A stretch of DNA of 64,000 bases from Streptomyces sp. NBC_00376 (lineage in GTDB: Bacteria; Actinomycetota; Actinomycetes; Streptomycetales; Streptomycetaceae): positions 310,001 to 374,000 of the forward strand of contig NZ_CP107961.1 of NCBI RefSeq assembly GCF_036077095.1, written 5' to 3'. Each line of letters starts with the position of its first letter. The stretch's first letter is position 1. Position numbers and translations under genes: made by a program. The notes below the pieces were generated by a model. The model did not search any database. It was given only the letters and a program-made list of their open reading frames with translations, and had not been told where the DNA came from. Shown here piece by piece: positions 57,589 through 64,000 of this stretch.

Positions 57589-58563
57589 ATGTTCCGATGT
57601 CGAGTGAGCGGTTCCGTCGCGGTCGTTGCCGCGCTCACGCTCACGTCCCTTGCCGCTCCCGCGATCGCTCAGGCCGCACCGGCTCAGGCTCCGGCACCGG
57701 CGGTGCGTCCCATGACGGCGAGCGCAAGCGTGCCGGGGATCCCTGACCCGGGCCTGTCCTGTTCCGTGAACGTCCTGGGGGTCGACTCCGCTCAGCGGAT
57801 CGTCGACCGGACCTACACCAGCGAGAACGGCCAGGGAAACCTGTACACCTCGGTCTGGGAGCAGAGCCGGCTCGGATTCGTGCCGCGGGCGCTCGTCAAG
57901 AAGGAGTCGGCCGGCGCGGAGTCGCCGGACGCGCTGGGAAGCACGGGACGTGACTACTACGCGACCGCGGCCGACGGGAGCCTGTACGTGCTCGGTCTCA
58001 ACCTCGACGGCACCCTGACCAAGAAGAAGGTGGGCACGACCTGGAGCTCCGTCCGTCTCATGACGGCGGTGCCCGCCCTCGCCGGCAGGCCGGGCAGCTA
58101 CGTGTACTCCCTCACCGACGACGGCAGGATCTTCCGGTACAACACCGCCACCAAGGCGGAGAGCATGCACAGCACGACGCTGGTCGGCGCGTCCGGCTGG
58201 CAGGGCGTCAAGACCCTGACGTGGTACGGCCTCAAGACGCTTCCGGACGGGCAGAGCGCCGACGTACTTCTCGCCACCCTCACGACCGGACAGCTGGTCG
58301 AGTACACAATTCCCCACAAGACGCCGACGAAGTGGACGCGCAAGGACGTGCGCCCCACCAGCTGGGGCAGCCTCACGGCGATCACCGTCGGATCGTGCGC
58401 GAAGAACGGAACGATGGGCCCGAACTCCGCGTGGATCGGGACGCTCCCCACCGGCGACGCCTACCTCTACATGGACAAGAACCAGGAGACCCCTGACAGC
58501 GCTGACATCCTGGCGTACGGACGGCTCGCCGCAGGCTGGCCCGAGCGCATCTTCGCCGGGTAG
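57589..58563 (+). CDS. Secreted tachylectin-like beta-propeller protein
   Basis: A 324-residue secreted protein. The signal peptide MFRCRVSGSVAVVAALTLTS leads to an AQA cleavage site near residue 30. The mature part has repeated propeller blades with aromatic and Gly-Ser pattern: DYYATAADGSLYVLGLNLDG, YVYSLTDDGRIFRYNTATK, ASGWQGVKTLTWYGLKT, AWIGTLPTGDAYLYMDK. Tachylectin-2-like propellers bind carbohydrates. Four Cys might stabilise it. ATG 57589 was chosen for its signal peptide; GTG 57583 is an alternative. Confidence 0.8.
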   Translation: MFRCRVSGSVAVVAALTLTSLAAPAIAQAAPAQAPAPAVRPMTASASVPGIPDPGLSCSVNVLGVDSAQRIVDRTYTSENGQGNLYTSVWEQSRLGFVPRALVKKESAGAESPDALGSTGRDYYATAADGSLYVLGLNLDGTLTKKKVGTTWSSVRLMTAVPALAGRPGSYVYSLTDDGRIFRYNTATKAESMHSTTLVGASGWQGVKTLTWYGLKTLPDGQSADVLLATLTTGQLVEYTIPHKTPTKWTRKDVRPTSWGSLTAITVGSCAKNGTMGPNSAWIGTLPTGDAYLYMDKNQETPDSADILAYGRLAAGWPERIFAG

Positions 58564-58586
58564 TCCCCGCCTCCCCCGGTCCGTCG

Positions 58587-59147
58587 CTACCGGGGTGTGG
58601 TGGCGTCGAGCCAGTCGTCGACGGTGGTGACGTCCGCCCACTGCGGGAACAGCTTCTCGGTGAGGAACCGGTGGACCTCGGCGTCGGTGTCCAGGCAGGC
58701 GTCGGCGAGAACGGTGAGGCCGAAGTCCAGGTCGTTGGCCTGGCACAGGGTATGCAGCACCACGGCGCTGGTGGCGATGCCGGTGAGGACGAGGCTGTCG
58801 ATGCCGTACGCCCTGAGCACCACGTCGAGGTCGCTGCCCGAGAACGCGCTCGCCCGTCTCTTGGTGACCACCACCTCGCCCGGCCGGGGCGCGACATCGG
58901 GGTGGATTTCGGTGCCGGGGTCGCCCTCGACATGGAGTCCGGCCCGCGCGACGGCGGTGAGAGCCCTGTTGCGCGGGCTGACTTCCGGAAAGTCCTGGCG
59001 TAGCGCGATGACCACGTAGATGACAGGGATGTCTGCGGCCCGGGCACCATCGATCGCCCTGCGCAGGCGCGGAAGGTATCCGGAGCCGTCGTCGGCGATG
59101 TCCACGATGGCTCGCTGGACGTCCATCACGAGAAGTGCGCTGCTCAT
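58587..59147 (-). CDS. Isochorismatase-family protein
   Basis: A 186-residue isochorismatase-like hydrolase: SSALLVMDVQRAIVD (Asp), GEVVVTKRRASAF (Lys), and the nucleophile loop VLTGIATSAVVLHT. The position that holds Cys in nicotinamidases is Ser or Ala here, as in true isochorismatases that do not use Cys. The substrate is unknown. ATG 59147 is the first good start. Convergent with the propeller gene; a weak hairpin (58574-58595, CCCCGGT/ACCGGGG) lies at the junction. Confidence 0.87.
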   Translation of the reverse strand: MSSALLVMDVQRAIVDIADDGSGYLPRLRRAIDGARAADIPVIYVVIALRQDFPEVSPRNRALTAVARAGLHVEGDPGTEIHPDVAPRPGEVVVTKRRASAFSGSDLDVVLRAYGIDSLVLTGIATSAVVLHTLCQANDLDFGLTVLADACLDTDAEVHRFLTEKLFPQWADVTTVDDWLDATTPR

Positions 59148-59399
59148 ACGGTCTCCAGAAACGACGTCGGACCGGCGCTGAAGCGGGGGCCGGGTTCTCC
59201 ATGTTCGGGCAGTGCTTGCGGCCGCCGGCACCGTGGCAGCACCGTGGCAGTGTGCCCGCCGGGAACGAGTTCCGCCAAGCGGCCTCGCCCGGTGGACCGC
59301 TGGACCGCGAGGACCCTGACGGCGATTAGGGGGCAGGCAGGGGCCGAGTGGGGGAGTGCCCCGATGTACGGAGAGCCGTAGCGCGACAGGCTTCAGCAC
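59148..59399. other. Intergenic region without recognised gene
   Basis: This divergent gap between the isochorismatase-like and serine hydrolase genes shows no clear gene, hairpin or operator. It should contain both promoters. Confidence 0.4.
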
Positions 59400-60671
59400 A
59401 TGACTTCCAAGTCCAAGGTCGTTTCCTCCGACCGCACTTCGACTGCCGCACGGCCGCGTCGCAGGCGGATGCCGCTGGTGACACTGTCCTGCGTGGCTCT
59501 GTCCTGCGCGGCTTTGGCCACTGCTGTCACCGGCACGGCCGGGTCGGCTGCGGCCGCTCCCGCTGCGCCCGCCGCCGTCTCCGCCGAGCGTGCCGGCAGC
59601 CCGCTTCCCGGGCTCGACCCCGATGTTCTTCAGCGTGCGGTGTCCAGCGCGCCGGACAGGGTGACGGCGGTACTGGCACAGGTCAGCGGGCCGGCCGGGC
59701 GGTGGAGCGGAACATACGGGGTCGCCGACACGGTGACGGGAGAGCCGGTTCCGGCCGACGGCCGGTTCCGACTCGGCAGCGTCACCAAGACTTTCATCGC
59801 CACGGTGGTGCTGCAGCTGGCCGCCGAGGGGCGGGTCGACCTCGACGAGCCCGTCCAGCGGTACGTTCCGGGCGTGCTGCCCGATGGCTACCCACCGATC
59901 CCCGTACGCTCGCTGCTCAACTTCACCAGCAGCCTGCCTGAGTTGACGGCGGACGATCTGCCGACCACCCCGGAGGGGATCGTCGAGCACCGATTCGACG
60001 ATCACCCGTTGGCCGAACTGGTCGCGAAGGCGGTCCGGCACGACCGGCCCTTCAGGGACCCCGGTGAAAAACAGGTCTACGGGGCCACCGGTTACTACGT
60101 CGCCGGGATGCTGATCGAGAAGCTCACCGGCCACAGCTACCAGCAGGAGATCACCAACCGGATCCTGCGCCCGCTGCATCTGCGGCACACCACCGCCCCG
60201 GAGACCGACACCACGATTCCCGGCCCCCACTCCCACGGTTATATCGCCGTGCCCCGGGCGGGCGGCGGAACCCAGCTGGTCGACATCACCGAGCAGAACT
60301 CGGGCGCCGGTGGCATGATCTCCACGACGGGCGACCTGGACCGCTTCCTGACCGCCCTGTTCCGAGGACGCCTCCTGCCGCCCGCCCGGATGGCCGAACT
60401 GTTCACCGTCCCCGACGTCCCATACCTCGGCGGCACTTCCCAGGATCCGGGCCAGGGCCGGGCCTACTACGGCGCGGGACTGATGCGCGTAACCCTTCCC
60501 GACGGAGCGACCGTCTGGGGCAAGACCGGCAGTACCTTCGGCTACACCGACGGCATGTTCACCACCCGTGACCTGCGCCGCCGCCTCGTCTACTCCTTCA
60601 ATCCCACCACCGGTGGCGGCAACGACCTGGCGCTCGTCAACCGGCTCGTCTCCGCGGCCTTCAACCCGTGA
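59400..60671 (+). CDS. Secreted serine hydrolase, class C beta-lactamase/DD-peptidase family
   Basis: A 423-residue exported protein. A basic start and hydrophobic signal (LVTLSCVALSCAALATAVTG) end at an Ala-rich cleavage site near residue 53. Catalytic SxxK is in RLGSVTKTFIATV, the second-block Tyr in VYGATGYYVAGML, and the third block in WGKTGSTFGYTDG. The second block is Y-G-A rather than Y-S-N. Likely a D-Ala-D-Ala carboxypeptidase or esterase. Located far from the NRPS and exported, so not a likely peptide-releasing enzyme. Confidence 0.9.
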   Translation: MTSKSKVVSSDRTSTAARPRRRRMPLVTLSCVALSCAALATAVTGTAGSAAAAPAAPAAVSAERAGSPLPGLDPDVLQRAVSSAPDRVTAVLAQVSGPAGRWSGTYGVADTVTGEPVPADGRFRLGSVTKTFIATVVLQLAAEGRVDLDEPVQRYVPGVLPDGYPPIPVRSLLNFTSSLPELTADDLPTTPEGIVEHRFDDHPLAELVAKAVRHDRPFRDPGEKQVYGATGYYVAGMLIEKLTGHSYQQEITNRILRPLHLRHTTAPETDTTIPGPHSHGYIAVPRAGGGTQLVDITEQNSGAGGMISTTGDLDRFLTALFRGRLLPPARMAELFTVPDVPYLGGTSQDPGQGRAYYGAGLMRVTLPDGATVWGKTGSTFGYTDGMFTTRDLRRRLVYSFNPTTGGGNDLALVNRLVSAAFNP

Positions 60672-60734
60672 GCAACATGGACAGGACCGGCCGGGCAGGC
60701 GAAGACCCGAACTGCCGCCGATATCCTGCGTGGC

Positions 60735-61550
60735 ATGGTCAACTCATATGCGAGCGCGAGCCTTGACGATGCCGGGGTTGCGACAGCCGCGGTACGTGCC
60801 GGCGCGGACGTCGTGCGGAGCATGTACGGCCGGCGGCTCACCCGCATCGACAAGGGGGCCGGGGATTTCGCCACCACCGCCGATGTGGAGGCCGAGAAGG
60901 CGATTCTCCGTGTCATCCGGGCCGCCCGGCCCGATGACGCTCTGCTCGGCGAAGAGGGCGGACACCAGGGTGCCGCTCGGGCCGAGCGCCAGTGGTTGGT
61001 CGATCCCTTGTGCGGCACGCTGAACTACGCCGTCGGCAACATGCTGGTGGCCGTCAACGTGGCGCTGCGCAACGGTGCGGCAGCGGTGGCCGACCCGTTC
61101 AGCGGCGAGGTCTTCTTCACCGACGGGGAGACCGCCTGGGTGCGGCACGACGATTCCGATGCGCGACTGACGCCCACGCCCGCCACCCAACTCGTGGATG
61201 TCAATCTGGACCCGCCGTTCCCCAGCGCGCCCGGCTTCCGGGCTGTGGAACTGCTGGCCCATCCCGGGTTCGTGGAACGTTTCCGGCCCCGAGTCGTATC
61301 CACGACGCTGGCGTTGGCCTGGGTCGCCGCCGGCAAGCGCGCCGCGTACGTCACCGACGGCGGCGACCTGTCCGGGAGCGTCCATTTCGCCGCCGGCATC
61401 GCTGTGTGCCGGGCCGCCGGCTGCGTGGTCACCGGGATCGACGGCTCCCCGATCGGAGAGGCTGGCCGCGGACTCGTCGTGGCCGCCGACGGCGAAACCC
61501 ACCGACTGCTGATGTCGATGATCCGCAGCGGAAGCCGGCACCGCGCCTGA
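60735..61550 (+). CDS. Inositol monophosphatase-family protein with substituted metal ligands
   Basis: A 271-residue protein of the IMPase fold. The first Glu pair is in LLGEEGG, but motif A reads WLVDPLCGTLNYA, where DPxDGT should carry a second Asp (here Cys), and motif B reads SGSVHFAAGIAVCRAAG, where WD is expected (here VH). Two of the usual metal-binding aspartates are therefore missing, so phosphatase activity is doubtful or altered. Start ATG 60735. Function unknown; alone between hydrolases. Confidence 0.85.
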   Translation: MVNSYASASLDDAGVATAAVRAGADVVRSMYGRRLTRIDKGAGDFATTADVEAEKAILRVIRAARPDDALLGEEGGHQGAARAERQWLVDPLCGTLNYAVGNMLVAVNVALRNGAAAVADPFSGEVFFTDGETAWVRHDDSDARLTPTPATQLVDVNLDPPFPSAPGFRAVELLAHPGFVERFRPRVVSTTLALAWVAAGKRAAYVTDGGDLSGSVHFAAGIAVCRAAGCVVTGIDGSPIGEAGRGLVVAADGETHRLLMSMIRSGSRHRA

Positions 61551-61615
61551 AGCAGAGAGAGTGTCGGTGACGTCGGTGGCTTCGACCACACGCGACGGGG
61601 CCGGGTGAGGGGCGC

Positions 61616-62557
61616 CTACGTGCTCTGCAGTGTCCCGAGCGGGTCGGGGTCTTCCTCCAGCGCGGTGGTCGCCGCCTTCCAGCCGGTGTCCTCGGGGTAG
61701 AGGGCGCTGCGCAGGAAGGCCGTGGTGAGCCGCTGGACCAGGGCGACCCGGGCGGGGCTCTCATCCGTCGTCTCGGCTACCTCGTATCCGGGGATGCCGC
61801 CGAGCGAGTGCTCCGCTCCGAACAGTGTGAGCAGGCTCTTGCTTCCCGGGCTGTAGGTGTAGGGGTCGGTGAACCAGTCCGGTCCGCGCGTGGACAGGTG
61901 GGACCGGTCGCTGTCCCCGGCGACGACGAGGGCCGGTGTGGTCATGGTGTCGAAGGACGGCTTCATGAAGGGGAGGTGCTCGGCGGCGAACGGGGTCAGG
62001 TCGTCGCCCAGGCCGGCCGCGGCGAGCAGCACACCCGCCTTGACGCGGGGGTCGGACATGTCCTCGCCGGGTACGGCGTCGGAGTCCAGGACGCGCGCGC
62101 CCAGCAGCGTGCTCGCCGTCTGGGCTCCCCAGGAGTGGCCCGCCACGGCTATGCGGTCGCGGTCGAGCCGCCCGGCGAGACCCGGCACGGAGGCTTCCAG
62201 GATGTCGAGCCGGTCCAGCACGCGCTTGAGGTCGTCGATACGGAAGCGCCAGATCCGCGGCGTACGGGGATCCTCGGCGGGGATTCCGAGCGTCCTGGAG
62301 TCGAGGTGGGTGGGCTGCAGGACCACGAAGCCATGGGCGGCCCAGAAGTCGGCCAGCGGGGCATAGCCGTTCATCGACCAGCCGAAGCCGTGCGAGAAGA
62401 CGATGACGGGCAGATCGCTGCCGGTCGCGGGGGCGGACACGCGGACCTGGAGGTCCTCGCCGCGGTCCGGGGCGGACAGGACCACCGGCTTCGCGGACAT
62501 CACCAGGGTGGGCGCGCCCGCGGTCCGCTGTGCGTTCGTGGGGTTCGAGTCGGACAT
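61616..62557 (-). CDS. Alpha/beta hydrolase, PET hydrolase/chlorophyllase-like
   Basis: A 313-residue hydrolase. Oxyanion region VIVFSHGFGWSMNGYAPLAD, nucleophile elbow VAGHSWGAQTAS, acid in LVVAGDSDRSHLST and His in TLFGAEHSLGGIPGY. No signal peptide is obvious in the frame from ATG 62557 (MSDSNPTNAQRT). This start is preceded by a GGAAGG ribosome site. It is divergent from a broken TetR gene and separated from it by a GGTGC repeat tract, so the TetR may once have repressed it. Confidence 0.9.
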   Translation of the reverse strand: MSDSNPTNAQRTAGAPTLVMSAKPVVLSAPDRGEDLQVRVSAPATGSDLPVIVFSHGFGWSMNGYAPLADFWAAHGFVVLQPTHLDSRTLGIPAEDPRTPRIWRFRIDDLKRVLDRLDILEASVPGLAGRLDRDRIAVAGHSWGAQTASTLLGARVLDSDAVPGEDMSDPRVKAGVLLAAAGLGDDLTPFAAEHLPFMKPSFDTMTTPALVVAGDSDRSHLSTRGPDWFTDPYTYSPGSKSLLTLFGAEHSLGGIPGYEVAETTDESPARVALVQRLTTAFLRSALYPEDTGWKAATTALEEDPDPLGTLQST

Positions 62558-62590
62558 GGAAGTGCCTTCCGTTCGGTGCTTCCATGTCTT

Positions 62591-62629
62591 GGTGCGGTGC
62601 GGTGCGGTGCGGTGCGGTGCGGTGCGGTG
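62591..62629. repeat. (GGTGC)7 pentanucleotide repeat
   Basis: Seven perfect GGTGC units plus a partial GGTG lie between the divergent alpha/beta hydrolase and TetR starts, 34 bases upstream of the hydrolase ATG. Such tracts can change length by slippage. Confidence 0.95.
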
Positions 62630-62642
62630 AGGCAGGCGGTCG

Positions 62643-63267
62643 GTGGCGCTGCAGGCCGGGCCGGGCGGGGAGCGAGGAGCGATTCTCGCGGGAAGTTCGG
62701 CCAGGTCCAAGCGCAAGGACGCCCGGCGCAACCAACAGGCCCTGCTGGACGCGGCCGCGGCGGTCTTCGTCACCTCGGGCGTGGAGGCGCCGGTACGCGA
62801 CATCGCGGCCGAGGCCGGGGTCGGCGTGGGCACGATCTACCGTCACTTCCCCACCCGGGCGGACCTCGTCATCGCCGTATACCGCCACCAGGTCGACGCC
62901 TGCGCCGAGGCCGGCCCGGCCCTGCTGTCGACCAGCCCACCGCCCCATGCCGCCCTGGAGCGGTGGGTCGATCTCTTCGTCGACTTCCTGGTCACCAAGC
63001 ACGGCCTGGCCGCCGCGACGTAGGGGGCGGCACCGGCTTCGAGGCGCTGCACACCTACTTCCTCGACCGTCTCCTGCCGGTGTGCGCCCAACTCCTCGAC
63101 ACAGCCGTCGCCTCCGGCGAGATCCGCTCCGGCCTCGCCCCGACCTCGATGCCTACCAACTCATGCGCGGCATCGGAAACCTCTGCATCGGCGCCGACGG
63201 CGACCCCCGCTACGACGCACGCCGACTGGTCGCACTCCTCGTCGCAGGACTCCGTCAGCCGCGCTGA
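62643..63267 (+). pseudogene. TetR-family regulator with two one-base frameshifts
   Basis: The HTH is intact from GTG 62643: NQQALLDAAAAVFVTSGVEA, PVRDIAAEAGVGVGTIYRHF, PTRADLVIAVYRH. The frame stops at 63023. The C-terminal half continues in a second frame (GTGFEALHTYFLDRLLPVCA) and then a third (DLDAYQLMRGIGNLCIGADG, to 63267). One added base near 63022 and one near 63140 rejoin a normal-length protein. Either degenerate or affected by sequence errors. Confidence 0.8.
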
Positions 63268-63305
63268 CGGTTCTGACGGACTGCCGGGGCGGTTGGCCGG
63301 GGTGT

Positions 63306-63959
63306 TCAGGCCACGGCGTAGTCGGCGAGGGCCGGTTCGAGCATGTCGAAGGCGTTGGTCGCCTCCGTGGTGATGGTTCCGGCGATCTCTTCGTCGGGAT
63401 GTTCGGCCAGGGTGAGGTCCTGGATGCGTTGGAACAGAATGCGGTGGACGGTGCCGAGCAGCCCGGCGGCGGTCTGGACGGTGATGTCGTCCGACGGTGC
63501 GCCCACGGCTGCGGCGAGAGTCTGGGCCAGGGCGCGTTCACGCTGGTCGTGCAGGCCGCGCAGGCAGGCCGAGAGAGTGGGGCTGTCGGCGATCATGCGG
63601 GCGAAGGCGGGCCCGGAGAATCCGGAGACCGGATCTGCGGCTGCTGCGGCGTCGGTGAAGGCGCGGCGCAGTGCCGCCAGGGCGGATTCGCCGGGCCGTC
63701 GAGCGGCCACCGTGTGCGCCAGGGAAGCGATGAACGCGTCCTGGTGGTCCAGGGCCAGGTCCTCCTTGCGCGGGAAGTAGTTGGTCACCGTCTTCTTGGC
63801 GACCCGCGCGGCGGCGGCGATCTCGGCGATGGTCGTCTGCTCGAAGCCCTGGGCGATGAACAACCGGGTGGCGTGGTCGGAGATGAGTTGCCGGGTCTCC
63901 TGTTTTTTGGATTCCCGCAGGCCGGCGGGTTGCGCGGGCGATGTGGTGTCAGTAGCCAT
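63306..63959 (-). CDS. TetR-family regulator
   Basis: A 217-residue TetR protein. The HTH reads TRQLISDHATRLFIAQGFEQ, TTIAEIAAAARVAKKTVTNY, FPRKEDLALDHQDAF, followed by a MftR-like C-terminal domain. ATG 63959 begins MATDTTSPAQP. The AT-richer DNA upstream (63965-64000) should hold its promoter and operator and those of a divergent gene beyond the window. Confidence 0.92.
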   Translation of the reverse strand: MATDTTSPAQPAGLRESKKQETRQLISDHATRLFIAQGFEQTTIAEIAAAARVAKKTVTNYFPRKEDLALDHQDAFIASLAHTVAARRPGESALAALRRAFTDAAAAADPVSGFSGPAFARMIADSPTLSACLRGLHDQRERALAQTLAAAVGAPSDDITVQTAAGLLGTVHRILFQRIQDLTLAEHPDEEIAGTITTEATNAFDMLEPALADYAVA

Positions 63960-63990
63960 GAAGCAATCTTACCCTCGTAGTATTTTTATG

Positions 63991-63996
63991 TTGACA
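63991..63996 (+). promoter_or_regulatory. Candidate -35 element (TTGACA) at the window edge
   Basis: A consensus TTGACA on the plus strand lies in an AT-rich stretch, divergent from the TetR gene. The -10 and the gene it would serve are outside the window. Confidence 0.4.
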
Positions 63997-64000
63997 CTCG

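Noticed and set aside
59400..60671. The class C beta-lactamase-like protein as the missing peptide-releasing enzyme (PBP-type thioesterase)
   Set aside because: It has a signal peptide and lies 40 kb from the NRPS among unrelated genes.
62591..62629. The GGTGC tract as a CRISPR-like array
   Set aside because: The units are 5 bases with no spacers and no cas genes nearby.

Overview
The window looks like a Streptomyces chromosome segment. GC content is very high with strong third-position GC bias, and it carries SARP/AfsR regulators, Sfp-type phosphopantetheinyl transferases, rare TTA (bldA-type) codons and a kinase/WD40 receptor. No rRNA, tRNA or CRISPR array was seen.

Left flank (1-6.8 kb): a Ser/Thr kinase with WD40 repeats, cut by the window edge; a flavin-reductase-like gene; then about 2.7 kb of relics (integrase 5' end, permease 3' end, a PadR gene with an in-frame stop, Tn3-like transposase tails, a truncated ferritin-like gene).

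Core (7.1-42.3 kb): a non-ribosomal peptide cluster. An MbtH protein precedes two NRPSs with order A-T-C-A-T / C-A-T-C-A-T. This gives four modules with no starter C domain, no epimerase and no thioesterase. Translationally coupled to them are a divergent ornithine-carbamoyltransferase relative and an MFS exporter. A polytopic membrane protein faces the other way. Then comes an ebo-like operon of eight genes: a Tat-exported protein, an inositol-phosphate-synthase-like cyclase, a UbiA prenyltransferase (EboC), a TIM-barrel isomerase, EboA, EboB (TatD), EboE and EboF. An Sfp-type PPTase closes it. Next are a MacB/LolD-like ABC exporter, an AsnO/VioC-like amino-acid beta-hydroxylase, a second PPTase coupled to an unknown 204-residue protein, an AfsR-type SARP, a secreted PE-PPE/cutinase-like hydrolase, and a LuxR-SARP fusion regulator. 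From memory, the Tat protein to EboF set plus an AsnO-type oxygenase is the gene set seen beside the calcium-dependent antibiotic NRPSs of S. coelicolor (SCO3236-SCO3244), but the NRPS here is different. My working model is that a short peptide containing a hydroxylated and possibly a carbamoylated residue is made by the NRPS. The ebo block would make and handle a prenylated cyclitol-like factor needed for export or maturation.

Right flank (42.4-64 kb): accessory regulators and resistance genes. They include a deletion-scarred DrrAB pump beside a frameshifted TetR, an HxlR/MFS pair with two matching operators, a PlsC acyltransferase, a TetR/ABC-F resistance pair with a possible attenuator leader, a nicotinamidase, a frameshifted LuxR, a MerR/HEAT pair with a textbook MerR promoter, an acetyltransferase/TetR pair, an ECF sigma micro-operon, secreted proteins, an inositol-monophosphatase relative lacking metal ligands, and an alpha/beta hydrolase separated from a broken TetR by a pentanucleotide repeat.
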